Origin: Aeromonas aquatica
GTDB lineage: Bacteria; Pseudomonadota; Gammaproteobacteria; Enterobacterales; Aeromonadaceae
DNA length: 38,292 nucleotides
Assembly (NCBI RefSeq): GCF_000764655.1
Contig: NZ_JRGL01000132.1
Span: 1 to 38,292, forward strand
Reading direction: 5' to 3'
In this document: one piece after another, positions 7,961 to 16,900 of the stretch
Layout: every line of letters begins with the position of its first letter
How positions within the stretch are numbered: the first letter of the stretch is position 1
Translations under genes and position numbers: made by a program
Notes under the pieces: generated by a model
Told to the model about the DNA's origin: nothing
Seen by the model: the letters and a program-made list of their open reading frames with translations, nothing else
The model's database searches: none

Positions 7961-8271
7961 TCGATGTGGCAGAACTTCTCGTCGACCCGGCGGGAGAGCA
8001 GCAGGCGGGCGAACAGGTGCTCGTACTCCTGCTCTGCGTTGCCAAGGCCTATCCAGATCTCGGCGTATTCCTCATCGCTCACGGCGAAGCCCACGTCCGC
8101 TTCCCAGTCATCGGCCGGATCGCTCTCGGCCAACAGGCCGCGGTTGTTGAACTCCTGGTTGAACAGGGCGATCTCCTGCTCCGGCAGGTTGTCCGAGGCC
8201 AGCTCCATAAAGAGTTCGAGGGCGGTATCGAGCAGTTCCTCGACGCTGTGCATTTCGTCGTTCAAAGACAT
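7945..8271 (-). CDS. yciU: DUF440/YciU-family putative double-stranded DNA mimic protein
   Basis: A 108-residue, very acidic protein matching E. coli YciU in length and pattern: a helical start ([20 protein letters not shown]), FNxx[25 protein letters not shown] and the C-terminal FARLLLSR with H-I-E-W. The family is described from HI1450 as a DNA mimic interacting with HU; the physiological role is unclear. I use the ATG at 8271; the ribosome site is weak. Its 3' end overlaps the mtgA start by 16 nt. A second, diverged copy lies on the far side of mtgA. It follows minE on the same strand but is separated from it by a strong terminator. Confidence 0.85.
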   Translation of the reverse strand: MSLNDEMHSVEELLDTALELFMELASDNLPEQEIALFNQEFNNRGLLAESDPADDWEADVGFAVSDEEYAEIWIGLGNAEQEYEHLFARLLLSRRVDEKFCHIEWLPQ

Positions 8272-8402
8272 AAGTCATCTGTTCCAGATAATAAAAATAA
8301 GAAGCCCCGTCGTGAGCGAACGGTGGCGCGCGGTATTCTAGCTGGCCCCCGCGCCCTTGGCGAGATGCAGCGTCATGCTGGCGGGGGTCAGGGCAATAAA
8401 AA

Positions 8403-8427
8403 ACCGGATCCTGCTACAGGATCCGGT
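8403..8427 (-). terminator. Intrinsic terminator of minCDE
   Basis: An 11-bp perfect stem (ACCGGATCCTG with its complement) and a 3-nt loop. On the minus strand it continues into a run of six T. It sits about 40 bp beyond the minE stop and separates the min operon from yciU-mtgA. Confidence 0.9.
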
Positions 8428-8464
8428 CTTCATTGAGGGAAGGGGTCACGCATGGGGCGTCAGC

Positions 8465-8731
8465 TCATCCCTTCTTGTCATCGGCGAAGGTGATGTTGAG
8501 CTCCAGTACCGACAGCTCGTCACTCTTCTTATCGAGCTGGACGGTGATCTTGTCCGGATCGATCTGCACATACTTGCGGATTACGTCGAGGAGGTCCTGC
8601 TTGAGCTGGGGCAGGTAATCCGGCCCCCCTCTGGATGAACGCTCGTGCGCGACTATGATCTGCAACCGCTCTTTGGCCAGTTGTGCGGTGTTTTGTTTCT
8701 TGTTGGAACGAAAATAATCCAATAATGACAT
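8465..8731 (-). CDS. minE: Cell division topological specificity factor MinE
   Basis: An 88-residue protein, the normal MinE size. The N-terminus ([16 protein letters not shown]) is the amphipathic membrane-targeting helix. The following [12 protein letters not shown] stretch is the MinD-binding, anti-MinCD region, and the C-terminal half is the dimeric topological specificity domain. MinE stimulates MinD ATP hydrolysis at the membrane and drives pole-to-pole oscillation. Its ATG lies 2 nt beyond the minD stop, with GGGAG as ribosome site. It is the last gene of minCDE. Confidence 0.97.
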   Translation of the reverse strand: MSLLDYFRSNKKQNTAQLAKERLQIIVAHERSSRGGPDYLPQLKQDLLDVIRKYVQIDPDKITVQLDKKSDELSVLELNITFADDKKG

Positions 8732-8733
8732 GT

Positions 8734-9546
8734 TTAACTCCCGAACAGTCGGCTAAAGAAGCCCTTCTTTTCTTCTTCCAGAAAACGAAAATCCTTGGTG
8801 TCACCCAGCAGGCGGGCAACCGCATCCTCATAGGCCTGACCGGCATCGGACTCTTTGTCCAGAATGACCGGCTCCCCCGAGTTGGAGGCGCGCAGCACCG
8901 CCTGGGACTCCGGGATCACCCCGAGCAGCTTGATGGCCAGGATCTCCTGCACATCCTGCACGCTCAGCATGTCGCCGCGGTTGACGCGGGTCGGGCAGTA
9001 GCGGGTCAGCAGCAGGTGCTCCTTGATGGGGTCTTCACCGCGCTCGGCGCGGCGGGACTTGGAGGCCAGGATGCCGAGGATCCGATCCGAGTCACGCACG
9101 GACGAGACTTCCGGGTTAGTGGTGACGATGGCCTCGTCGGCGAAATAGAGCGCCATCAGGGCCCCCGCCTCGATGCCGGCCGGGGAGTCGCAGACGATGT
9201 AATCGAACTTCATCTCCGCCAGCTGATCCAGGATCTTCTCGACCCCTTCGCGGGTCAGCGCGTCCTTGTCCCGGGTCTGGGAGGCAGGCAGGATGAACAG
9301 ATTCTCGGAACGCTTGTCCTTGATGAGGGCCTGGTTGAGGTTGGCCTCACCATTGATCACATTGACGAAGTCGTACACCACGCGCCGCTCGCAGCCCATG
9401 ATGAGATCCAGATTTCTCAGGCCAATGTCAAAATCGATGACCACTGTCTTGTGGCCTCGCTGAGCTAAACCGGTGCTCAGGGCCGCGCTGGTGGTGGTCT
9501 TGCCAACGCCGCCTTTGCCCGATGTAACGACTATGATTCGCGCCAT
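8734..9546 (-). CDS. minD: Septum site-determining ATPase MinD
   Basis: A 270-residue ParA/MinD-type ATPase. The deviant Walker A (GKGGVGKTT) is at residues 10-18 with both signature lysines. Walker A' ([13 protein letters not shown]) and Walker B ([11 protein letters not shown]) follow. The C-terminal [15 protein letters not shown] is the amphipathic membrane-targeting sequence. ATP-bound MinD dimerises on the inner membrane and recruits MinC. The gene starts 18 nt after minC, with AAGGA 7 nt before the ATG. The protein is intact, unlike the upstream minC reading frame. Confidence 0.97.
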   Translation of the reverse strand: MARIIVVTSGKGGVGKTTTSAALSTGLAQRGHKTVVIDFDIGLRNLDLIMGCERRVVYDFVNVINGEANLNQALIKDKRSENLFILPASQTRDKDALTREGVEKILDQLAEMKFDYIVCDSPAGIEAGALMALYFADEAIVTTNPEVSSVRDSDRILGILASKSRRAERGEDPIKEHLLLTRYCPTRVNRGDMLSVQDVQEILAIKLLGVIPESQAVLRASNSGEPVILDKESDAGQAYEDAVARLLGDTKDFRFLEEEKKGFFSRLFGS

Positions 9547-9564
9547 TCTCGCTTCCTTGTAACT

Positions 9565-10286
9565 CTATTTGATACGGTCGATACGGAGTTGTTCGTTGTC
9601 CAGCCGGATATGGACTGGCTCTTGGATCAGGCCTGCCGGCAGTGCATCGCTCAGCTGAAAAGTGCCGGCGATGGAGAGCAGCTCGGCCTGCAATTGCTGA
9701 CAATAAATGCGGGCCCGGGTGTTGCCCTTGGCCCCCGCAATGGCTCTGCCACGCAGGGCGCCATAAATATGGATGCTGTCGTCGGCGATGACTTCCGCGC
9801 CCGGACTGACCGAGCCCAGCACCACCAGCGAGGTACCGGCGGCATACAGCTGCTGGCCGGAGCGCACCGGTCCTATGTGTACCTTGCTCGGCACCAGGGG
9901 CGCCGGGGCAGGCACGGCCTGAACCGTTTCGGTGGGCTGGGGGACTGGCAGCGGGGCGGGTTCGGGCTCCACCTTGCGGCTCTTGCCCGACACCATCACC
10001 GCGAGGCCCGCCACCCTGGCCGCCGTCTTCATCGCCTCATCCTTCGCCCCCGTGATGCCGACCAGCACGAAGTCTTCCGACTCGACCAACTCCCTGAGTT
10101 GATCGAAGTCCGGGATCGCAGCCAGTCGCTCCACATTGATGACGAGGGGGCACAATTAAAAAACTGGGGGGCTTGCGCGACCTTGGCCGCCAGCAACTGA
10201 CGGATCCGGGTCGGATTGCCATCGCTGAGATGCAACACAGAAATAGTGAAGGTAGTCCCTTTCAATTCGTTATCGCGTTCAACCAT
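9565..10286 (-). pseudogene. minC: Septum site-determining protein MinC, frameshifted
   Basis: Two overlapping frames together spell a full-length MinC. The first runs from the ATG at 10286 (GGGGAAG upstream) and gives a typical MinC N-terminal domain through residue 47 (ending QFFNCAP). The second resumes with [17 protein letters not shown] and covers the rest of that domain, a proline-rich linker and the beta-helical C-terminal MinC domain (GSVSPGAEVIADDSIHIYGALRGRA). The break is at a run of five C on the coding strand (five G at 10146-10150); one more C restores the frame. MinC is the FtsZ inhibitor of the Min system. A sequencing or assembly error in the homopolymer is at least as likely as a real mutation, since minD and minE look intact. 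Confidence 0.9.
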
Positions 10287-10338
10287 GAATCTTCCCCGAA
10301 CCGAGACGGTAATACGTTATTGTTATTCAATTCCTGAT

Positions 10339-10346
10339 GTTATAGT
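10339..10346. promoter_or_regulatory. Overlapping divergent -10 elements for minC and ycgL
   Basis: GTTATAGT contains TATAGT on the plus strand (10341-10346) and TATAAC on the minus strand (10344-10339), giving back-to-back -10 hexamers in the 106-bp gap between the divergent genes. The -35 elements are weak on both sides, so these are candidates only. Confidence 0.35.
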
Positions 10347-10392
10347 TTGCCACCACCAGAGGCAATAAACCCGTCGGATTATATCAATTTCC

Positions 10393-10671
10393 ATGTTGTG
10401 TGCAGTCTATAAAAGTCGCAAAAAAGCCGAGACCTATCTCTTTATTGAAAGAAGAGAGGATTTCTCCCGTGTGCCAGAGGCACTGATGAGTACCTTCGGT
10501 CGTCCCGAGCTGGTCTTGATGACCAAGCTTGATCCCGCCAAGCCCTTGGGGATCGCCTCGACCGAACGGGTGATGGAGGCGCTCAAGCAACAGGGCTTCT
10601 ATCTGCAAGTCCCTCCGCCGCCGGAGAATCTGCTGGAACAGCACAAGGCGCAATTAAAGGCTTCATCCTGA
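10393..10671 (+). CDS. ycgL: YcgL domain protein
   Basis: A 92-residue protein with the YcgL fold signature: an N-terminal CAVYKSRKKAETYLFIERR, then VPEALMSTFGRPELVLMTKL and a C-terminal VMEALKQQGFYLQVPPPPENLL. The family is small, cytosolic and of unknown biochemical function. It is found beside minCDE in many gammaproteobacteria, as here, where it is divergent from minC. Its TGA overlaps the ATG of the following lytic transglycosylase by one base, suggesting a two-gene operon. Confidence 0.92.
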   Translation: MLCAVYKSRKKAETYLFIERREDFSRVPEALMSTFGRPELVLMTKLDPAKPLGIASTERVMEALKQQGFYLQVPPPPENLLEQHKAQLKASS

Positions 10672-11630
10672 TGAAAGGGCGGCTGGCGCTGTTATTGCTC
10701 GGCGGCATATTAAGCACGCCGCTGCAGGCCAGTCCCGACTTCAATGACTACGTTGTTGGCCTCAAACGGGAGGCGGTGGCGGCGGGGATCCCGAGTGTCA
10801 CGGTCGAGGCCGCCTTTGCCGATATCCGGATAATCGAGGCGGCCATCAAGCACGACAAAAACCAGCCGGAATTCAAACTGACGCTGGATAGTTATATTCC
10901 CCGCGCCGTCCCGCAATGGAAAGTCAATCAGGCCAAAGCCTTATATCGCCAGCATCTGCCGCTGCTCACGAAAATAGGCCAGGAATATGGAGTGCAACCC
11001 CGTTTTATAGTCGCGCTATGGGGAATAGAAACCAATTTCGGTAAATTGACCGGTAATTTTCCCCTGATATCGTCCCTGGCCACCCTGGCCTGGGAGGGGC
11101 GCCGAGAGGCCTTCTTCAAGGCCCAGTTGTTCGATGCGCTGCGCATCATAGAGCAGGGACACGTGACCCCCACCGCCTTTAAAGGCTCCTGGGCCGGCGC
11201 CATGGGGCAGGTGCAGTTCATGCCCTCATCCTTCCTGACATACGCGGTCGATCAGGATGGGGACGGCAGGAAGGATCTGTGGGGCAACCTCGCGGATGTG
11301 TTTGGTTCTGCGGCCAATTATCTGCATCAGAACGGCTGGCGGGACGATGAAACCTGGGGCCGGCGGGTGAGGGTGCCAGCGGGTCTGGACCCTGCCTTGC
11401 TCGGACTGGAGCAGCGCAAGTCGCTCGCACAGTGGCAGGCACTGGGGGTGCGTCAGCAGGATGGTTCCCCCCTGCCAAGAGCCAAGATGCAGGCCTCGCT
11501 TATTCGGCCGGACGACGTCCAGGGGCGCAGCTATCTGGCCTACGACAATTACCGGGTACTGCGCCACTGGAATCGCTCCCCCTATTTCGTGGTGGCGGTC
11601 GGGACCCTGGCCGATCGGATTGTGGAGTAG
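10671..11630 (+). CDS. Periplasmic lytic murein transglycosylase, MltB-like (SLT_2)
   Basis: A 319-residue protein with a signal peptide (LALLLLGGILSTPLQA) and no lipobox, so probably soluble in the periplasm. The SLT_2/MltB fold is shown by GIETNFGK, which holds the catalytic Glu, then GSWAGAMGQVQFMPSSF and VDQDGDGRKDLWGNLADVFGSAANYL. It cleaves peptidoglycan glycan strands to give 1,6-anhydroMurNAc ends. It lacks the C-terminal peptidoglycan-binding domain that some homologues carry. It is coupled to ycgL and ends at a strong terminator. The link to minCDE across the divergent promoter suggests division or wall turnover, by position only. Confidence 0.9.
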   Translation: MKGRLALLLLGGILSTPLQASPDFNDYVVGLKREAVAAGIPSVTVEAAFADIRIIEAAIKHDKNQPEFKLTLDSYIPRAVPQWKVNQAKALYRQHLPLLTKIGQEYGVQPRFIVALWGIETNFGKLTGNFPLISSLATLAWEGRREAFFKAQLFDALRIIEQGHVTPTAFKGSWAGAMGQVQFMPSSFLTYAVDQDGDGRKDLWGNLADVFGSAANYLHQNGWRDDETWGRRVRVPAGLDPALLGLEQRKSLAQWQALGVRQQDGSPLPRAKMQASLIRPDDVQGRSYLAYDNYRVLRHWNRSPYFVVAVGTLADRIVE

Positions 11631-11730
11631 TGTCGCCAGACAGGCGCCGCCTCATCTGAAATAGCTGAGGCTCGTCTCGCAATATCGGTTGTGGCGATTT
11701 GAGTTGTGCCATCGAAATAACGAGTAATAA

Positions 11731-11754
11731 AAAAGGCGGGATATCCCGCCTTTT
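11731..11754. terminator. Bidirectional intrinsic terminator between the transglycosylase and serine dehydratase genes
   Basis: AAAAGGCGGGA pairs perfectly with TCCCGCCTTTT around a 2-nt centre. T tracts exist on both strands, so it ends both convergent genes. Confidence 0.88.
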
Positions 11755-11774
11755 TTACATTTCATTTGCGTGCC

Positions 11775-13145
11775 TTATTCGCAGGCAACCTGCATCACCT
11801 TGATGGCCAGGCCACCGCGGGAGGTCTCACGGTACTTGGAGTCCATGTCCTTGCCGGTGATGTACATGGTCTCGATCACCTTGTCCAGTGACACGCGCGG
11901 CTTGGAGGTGCGACGCAGCGCCATGCGGGAGGAGTTGACCGCCTTCATGGCGGCGATGGCGTTGCGCTCGATGCAGGGCACCTGCACCTGGCCCGCGACC
12001 GGATCACAGGTCAGACCCAGGTTGTGCTCCATGCCGATCTCGGCGGCTTCACACACCTGCTCCGGGCTGCCGCCCATGAGTTCGGTCAGGCCGGCGGCGG
12101 CCATGGAGCAGGAGACACCCACCTCACCCTGGCAGCCGACTTCGGCACCGGAGATGGAGGCGTTCATCTTGTAGAGCATGCCGACGGCAGCGGAGGCCAG
12201 ATAGAAGCGGGTGTATTCGTCGCGGCCGACCGGCTGGATGAACTTGTCGTAGTAGGCCAGCACGGCCGGGATGATGCCGGCGGCGCCGTTGGTCGGCGCG
12301 GTGACCACGCGGCCACCGGCGGCATTCTCTTCACTCACCGCCAGGGCAAACATGTTGACCCAGTCGACGATGCTCATGGGATCGTTGGAGAGATGCTCGT
12401 TGGTGGTCAGCTGACGGTAGAGCGGGGCGGCACGACGGGGCACGCGCAGCGGGCCGGCCAGGATCCCTTCGGTACGGCAGCCGCGCTCGATCCCTTCCCG
12501 CATGGTGGTCCAGATCTTGCCCAGCTTCTTGTAGATCTCTTCCGGGGTGTTGAAGCACTTCTCGTTTTCCAGCATCAGGGCGGAGATGGAGAGACCGGTC
12601 TGGCTGCAGTGGGCGAGCAGCTCGGCCGCGCTCTTGAACGGGTAGCTCACCGACATGTCGCCGCTGTCGGCCTTGCCGAAGTTTTCTTCGTCGACGATGA
12701 AACCGCCACCGATGGAGTAATAGGTCTTGCTGTAGACGGCCTCATCTTCGATGAAGGCGGTCAGCTTCATGCCGTTTTCGTGCAGCGGCAGGGCCTCGTC
12801 ATGGAACACCATGGCACCCTGCGGGAAGCTGACGGTGTGGCAATGCAAGCCGATCGGCAGGCGGCCGGTCTGCTCGACACGGGAGATGAATTCGGGGATG
12901 CCGTCGATGTCGACATTTTCCGGCAGGTTGCCGGCCAGACCCATGATGATGGCGGTATCGGTATGGTGACCTTTACCGGTCCAGGAGAGGGAGCCATAGA
13001 CGTCGACCTGGATCCGGGTGATGTCACGGATCTTGCCGCCAGCACGCAGATCATCCACGAACTGCTTGGCTGCTTTCATCGGGCCGACAGTGTGGGAAGA
13101 GGAGGGGCCAACACCGATTTTGAAGATATCAAAAACGCTGATCAT
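11775..13145 (-). CDS. sdaA: L-serine ammonia-lyase, iron-sulfur type (copy 1)
   Basis: A 456-residue single-chain L-serine dehydratase converting L-serine to pyruvate and ammonia with a [4Fe-4S] cluster. It opens with [19 protein letters not shown], the substrate-binding loop of the beta domain. The catalytic domain has [41 protein letters not shown] and [19 protein letters not shown], whose cysteines are the cluster ligands. The chain ends V-A-C-E; a near-terminal Cys that caps the fourth iron is known from the Legionella enzyme. It resembles E. coli SdaA/SdaB more closely than its neighbour does. It has its own promoter, a leader of about 165 nt, and its own terminator. Confidence 0.94.
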   Translation of the reverse strand: MISVFDIFKIGVGPSSSHTVGPMKAAKQFVDDLRAGGKIRDITRIQVDVYGSLSWTGKGHHTDTAIIMGLAGNLPENVDIDGIPEFISRVEQTGRLPIGLHCHTVSFPQGAMVFHDEALPLHENGMKLTAFIEDEAVYSKTYYSIGGGFIVDEENFGKADSGDMSVSYPFKSAAELLAHCSQTGLSISALMLENEKCFNTPEEIYKKLGKIWTTMREGIERGCRTEGILAGPLRVPRRAAPLYRQLTTNEHLSNDPMSIVDWVNMFALAVSEENAAGGRVVTAPTNGAAGIIPAVLAYYDKFIQPVGRDEYTRFYLASAAVGMLYKMNASISGAEVGCQGEVGVSCSMAAAGLTELMGGSPEQVCEAAEIGMEHNLGLTCDPVAGQVQVPCIERNAIAAMKAVNSSRMALRRTSKPRVSLDKVIETMYITGKDMDSKYRETSRGGLAIKVMQVACE

Positions 13146-13316
13146 GTAACAATTACCTCAGGGTAGAAGGGGGCGCCATGCCCGCTCGCAGAAAGGGGGT
13201 GATCCATGGGACGAGTCTGTCGTCGCAAAGGCCGATGAACCAGCTAACCGCAGTGTAACGACTCATGGCTTAAAAAAAGTTGAAACAGATCTATTTTTGT
13301 TGAAATAACGGCGCGA

Positions 13317-13345
13317 GTATAAAATTTATTTTGATGGTTATCCAA
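13317..13345 (-). promoter_or_regulatory. Sigma-70 promoter of serine dehydratase copy 1
   Basis: TTGGAT (13345-13340), a 17-bp spacer and TATACT (13322-13317) on the minus strand. The predicted start near 13310 leaves a leader of about 165 nt before the ATG, which includes two GTTGAAA repeats near 13280-13305. Leucine/Lrp control of this gene is known in E. coli; no clear Lrp site is claimed here. Confidence 0.6.
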
Positions 13346-13380
13346 TTTGTTAAGCACCTGGCAAACGTTTCGCGAAAAAA

Positions 13381-13399
13381 TACCCGGACGAGCCGGGTA
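13381..13399 (-). terminator. Intrinsic terminator of serine dehydratase copy 2
   Basis: A 7-bp stem TACCCGG/CCGGGTA with a 5-nt loop. On the minus strand it is followed by a run of six T. It separates the two serine dehydratase genes. Confidence 0.8.
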
Positions 13400-13432
13400 T
13401 CTTAGTGCCAAATGCTGCCGTGTTACCTCGGG

Positions 13433-14815
13433 TTAACATTCCGTGATGTTGACGGCAAGGCCGCCGCGGGCGGTTTCCTTGTATTTGGTCTTCATGTCGT
13501 TGCCGGTTTCCCACATGGTCTTGATCACCTTGTCCAGCGACACCTTGTGTTCGCCGGTGCCGCGCAGGGCCAGGCGGGCGGCGTTGATCGCCTTGACCGC
13601 CCCCATGGCGTTGCGCTCTATGCAGGGCACCTGCACCAGGCCGCCGATGGGATCGCAGGTCAGCCCTAAGTTGTGCTCCATGCCGATCTCGGCGGCGTTC
13701 TCGACCACCCCCGGGCTGCCGCCGAGCAGCTCGGCCAGGGCCCCGGCCGCCATGGAGCAGGCGACACCCACTTCACCCTGGCAACCCACCTCGGCCCCCG
13801 ACAGGGAGGCGTTCTTCTTATATAGGATGCCGATGGCGGCGGCGGTGAGGAAGTAGTGCAGCAGCAGCTCGTCATCCACCTTGCGCACGAAGCGATCGTA
13901 GTAGTGCAGCACCGCCGGGATGATGCCGGCGGCGCCGTTGGTGGGCGCCGTCACCACCCGGCCACCGGCGGCGTTCTCTTCGTTGACGGCCAGCGCAAAC
14001 AGATCCACCCACTCCATCACCATCAGGGGATCCTTGTTGAAGTTGGTCTCGCCGTTGAGCTGGCGATAGAGGCCAGGGGCGCGGCGCTTCACCTTGAGCC
14101 CGCCCGGCAATATCCCCTCGCTGCGACAGCCGCGTTCGACACAGCCCTGCATCGCCTGCCAGATCTTGCGCAGGCCCGCCTTTATCTCCTGCTCGCTGCG
14201 AAACACCTTCTCGTTGGCCAGCATCAGGCCGGAGATGGAGAGGCCGCTCTCCTGGCAGTGGGCCAGCAGCTGGGCACCGCTCTCGAACGGGTAGGGGACG
14301 GGGTGGGCGGCGTCGAACCTGGCCGCCTCCTCCTTGGCGTTGGCGAAGTGGCTCTCCTCGATGATGAAGCCGCCACCGATGGAGTAGTAGGTCTGCTCGA
14401 ACAGCAGCTCATCGGCTGCGAAGGCGCGCAGTGTCATGCCGTTGGAGTGGGCGGGCAGGGTCTTGCGCCGGTTGAAGATGATGGCACCGACCCGGGGAAA
14501 ATGGCTCGGCTGCTCCCCTGCCAGGCGCAGCGTTTGGCTGTGCTCTACCTGGCCCAGAAAGGTGGGGATGGCCTCGATATCCACCAATTCCGGCTCAAAC
14601 CCGGCCAGCCCCAGGATGATGGCCTTGCCGGTGCCATGACCCTTGCCGGTCTGGCCGAGGGAGCCATAGCACTCGACCACGACCCGCTCGGTGCGGGAGA
14701 GGTGCCCTGCCTGCTTGAGTGCATTGACGAAGGCACAGGAGGCCCGCATCGGTCCCACTGTGTGGGAGGAGGAGGGGCCGATCCCGATGGAAAACAGGTC
14801 GAAGACACTGATCAT
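13433..14815 (-). CDS. L-serine ammonia-lyase, iron-sulfur type (copy 2)
   Basis: A 460-residue second L-serine dehydratase, clearly homologous to copy 1 over its whole length but well diverged. It has [56 protein letters not shown] and [19 protein letters not shown] with the same cluster cysteines. The last residue is Cys (N-I-T-E-C), fitting the tail-in-active-site arrangement reported for the Legionella enzyme. An acidic insertion ([15 protein letters not shown]) is absent from copy 1. It has its own terminator, so the pair are separate transcription units and may differ in induction or affinity, like SdaA and SdaB in E. coli. Confidence 0.92.
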   Translation of the reverse strand: MISVFDLFSIGIGPSSSHTVGPMRASCAFVNALKQAGHLSRTERVVVECYGSLGQTGKGHGTGKAIILGLAGFEPELVDIEAIPTFLGQVEHSQTLRLAGEQPSHFPRVGAIIFNRRKTLPAHSNGMTLRAFAADELLFEQTYYSIGGGFIIEESHFANAKEEAARFDAAHPVPYPFESGAQLLAHCQESGLSISGLMLANEKVFRSEQEIKAGLRKIWQAMQGCVERGCRSEGILPGGLKVKRRAPGLYRQLNGETNFNKDPLMVMEWVDLFALAVNEENAAGGRVVTAPTNGAAGIIPAVLHYYDRFVRKVDDELLLHYFLTAAAIGILYKKNASLSGAEVGCQGEVGVACSMAAGALAELLGGSPGVVENAAEIGMEHNLGLTCDPIGGLVQVPCIERNAMGAVKAINAARLALRGTGEHKVSLDKVIKTMWETGNDMKTKYKETARGGLAVNITEC

Positions 14816-14983
14816 GACGTACTCCGATTATGGATTTCGTCTAAACATTGTAAATTTTTTGTAGTCGATGGAAAGGGGGGAAGCGACGGCTTGTGATGGC
14901 GGTGTGGAAATGGGGCACTACAGGCTGGGCTAAAGGAGCCACGGGGGGCGGGTCGGCGCCTCGTGGCTCGCGCTCAGTCTCTA

Positions 14984-15268
14984 TCAGTCGAGAAACTCGC
15001 ACAGATAGGCGGTCGGTGTCTTGACGGCCAGCTTGAAGGAGGAGTGACCGGCGACCTCGAAGGATTGACCCTGACCGTAGGTGTGCCACTCGTCTTCATC
15101 GGCCAGCTGGATGGTGAGAACACCCTTGATCACCGTCATCCGCTCGGGGGCGGCGGTATTGAACAGGTAGTCGCCTGCATCCATCACGCCGACCGTGGCT
15201 TTCTCGCTCTTCTGCTCGAAACCGATGGATTTAACATTTCCGTCGAAATACTCGTTAACTTTCAGCAT
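14984..15268 (-). CDS. ppnP: Pyrimidine/purine nucleoside phosphorylase PpnP
   Basis: A 94-residue single-domain cupin, the exact size of E. coli PpnP (YaiE). Recognisable segments are MLKVNEYFDGNVKSIGFE, AAPERMTVIKGVLTIQL, and the C-terminal SFEVAGHSSFKLAV then TAYLCEFLD. The family phosphorolyses several nucleosides to the free base and ribose-1-phosphate. I start at the ATG at 15268, preceded by GGAAG, although the frame is open to 15310. It lies downstream of nothing on its strand and appears to be a single-gene unit. Confidence 0.93.
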   Translation of the reverse strand: MLKVNEYFDGNVKSIGFEQKSEKATVGVMDAGDYLFNTAAPERMTVIKGVLTIQLADEDEWHTYGQGQSFEVAGHSSFKLAVKTPTAYLCEFLD

Positions 15269-15537
15269 CTTTTCTTCCCTGTATGCACGTTTGCCGAGCC
15301 AACGTAGCACACTTTTTTGGCCGTTGTCATGGTGAAACAGGGAAAAACAGGGTTGTTGCTTATGAGTCTTGATTTTACTGGGAAAATACTAAATTCATCG
15401 CGTTCAGGAATCATAATGTTAAACGGCGAGTAAATATGAGATAAAGCGCGCCGCCAGCGTAATGAGGAGGCTTTGTTGCGCTGGCCAGTCAATTGCACTA
15501 GGAAAGTGTCAGTCGTTGCTCATTAAAGGAACATTTC

Positions 15538-16785
15538 GTGTTAACAAAAGGATTAATCAAAAACATTGGCTTCCAGGTCGTGGTTGCCATGGTGCTGGGT
15601 GCCCTGGTCGGGGCGCTGATGGGTGAAAATGCCACCGTCTTCGCGCCGCTCGGTACCCTCTTCATCCAGCTGATCAAGATGCTGGTGATCCCGCTGGTGG
15701 CGGTGGCCATACTGTCGGGGGCCGCCAATCTGGGGGCCAGTCCGGCCGCGGGCAAGATCGGCATCACCACGCTCGCCTTCTTCCTCGGTACCTCGGCGCT
15801 GGCGGTGCTGCTGGCCCTGGTGATGGGCCAGGTCTTCCAACCCGGGGTCGGGGTCGACTTTAGCGCCATGGGGGCCATGTTCTCCGGCGACTACGCCGAC
15901 AAGGGCGCCCTGCCGGACGCCGTGGCCACCCTGCTCGGCATGATCCCGACCAATGTGTTCCAGTCCCTGAACGAGGCGAACATACTGCAGATCCTGGTGT
16001 TCTGCATGTTCCTCGGCATCGCCCTGGCCAAACAGCCCCGTGAGCGTGCCAAGCCGCTGGTGGACGGGCTCAATACCCTGGTGGATGCCTTCGTCTGGAT
16101 GATCAACAAGGTGATGCTGATAGCGCCGCTCGGGGTGTTCGGCCTGATGGCCGATGCCATCGGCACCTACGGCTTCGATGTGCTGACCCTGGTGCTCAAG
16201 CTGTTCCTGGTCTACGTGGGTGCCATCCTGATCTTCGGCTTCGTGGTCTACCCGCTGCTGATCGCGCTCTTCTCCAACACGCCGGTGCGCAAGTATTTCT
16301 CGGCGATGAAGAAGCCGCAGATCGTTGCGTTCTCTACCGCCTCATCCATGGCGACCCTGCCGGTCAACATGGAGACCTGCGAGCAGGAGCTGAAGGTCAC
16401 CAACGCCACCGCCTCTTTCGTGCTGCCGCTCGGCGCCACCATCAACATGAGTGGCAACGCCATCTATTACGGTCTGGTGGCCATCTTCTTCGCCCAGGTC
16501 TATCAGATCGATCTGACCATGGGCGCCTGGGTGGCCATCATACTGACCTCGACCCTGGGGGCCATCGGCCAGGCCGGCGTGCCGGGGCCGAGCTTCCTGG
16601 TGGTGGCCGTGTTGCTGGCGGCCGGGATCCCCATCGAGGGGCTGCCGCTGCTGTTTGCGCTGGATCGCCTGTTCGACATGATCCGCACCGCACTCAACAT
16701 CACCGGGGATGCGGCCTGCGCCATCATCGTCGATCGCTACAGCCCGGATTACGATCCGGATCGCTGGAGCAAGGAAGCCCGATAA
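15538..16785 (+). CDS. Dicarboxylate/amino acid:cation symporter (DAACS family)
   Basis: A 415-residue inner-membrane transporter of the GltP/glutamate transporter family. It shows the HP1 serine-rich loop (FSTASSMATLPVN), a TM7 motif NMSGNA, HP2 (GVPGPSFLVV) and the TM8 segment DRLFDMIRTALNITGD. The Arg after the DM pair matches the residue that binds acidic side chains, favouring glutamate, aspartate or dicarboxylates. In TM7 the usual NMDGT is NMSGN, so the sodium-binding Asp is missing. The start is a GTG at 15538 with AAAGGA about 8 nt upstream. It is monocistronic with a strong terminator. Serine as substrate is possible given the neighbouring dehydratases, but the TM8 Arg argues against it. 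Confidence 0.88.
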   Translation: MLTKGLIKNIGFQVVVAMVLGALVGALMGENATVFAPLGTLFIQLIKMLVIPLVAVAILSGAANLGASPAAGKIGITTLAFFLGTSALAVLLALVMGQVFQPGVGVDFSAMGAMFSGDYADKGALPDAVATLLGMIPTNVFQSLNEANILQILVFCMFLGIALAKQPRERAKPLVDGLNTLVDAFVWMINKVMLIAPLGVFGLMADAIGTYGFDVLTLVLKLFLVYVGAILIFGFVVYPLLIALFSNTPVRKYFSAMKKPQIVAFSTASSMATLPVNMETCEQELKVTNATASFVLPLGATINMSGNAIYYGLVAIFFAQVYQIDLTMGAWVAIILTSTLGAIGQAGVPGPSFLVVAVLLAAGIPIEGLPLLFALDRLFDMIRTALNITGDAACAIIVDRYSPDYDPDRWSKEAR

Positions 16786-16812
16786 CAGCGCCATTTGCGC
16801 CGGGGTGAAAAT

Positions 16813-16842
16813 AAAAGAGGGAAGCGATTGCTTCCCTCTTTT
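16813..16842 (+). terminator. Intrinsic terminator of the symporter gene
   Basis: A 13-bp stem (AAAAGAGGGAAGC with its complement) and a GATT loop, ending in TTTT. It may also act for the convergent merR gene, although that gene ends 60 bp away. Confidence 0.85.
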
Positions 16843-16900
16843 CGTTGGTGCTCGACGCGCGCCTCGCATCCTCTGCCTGCGGCAGATAGCCGGGTGCCTG

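Noticed and set aside
10140..10160. Programmed -1 frameshifting in minC
   Set aside because: The C5 run would allow one proline tRNA to slip, but there is no tandem slippery heptamer and no clear downstream stimulator. The frame also has a TAA just upstream that limits the site to this run. A mutation or read error is simpler.
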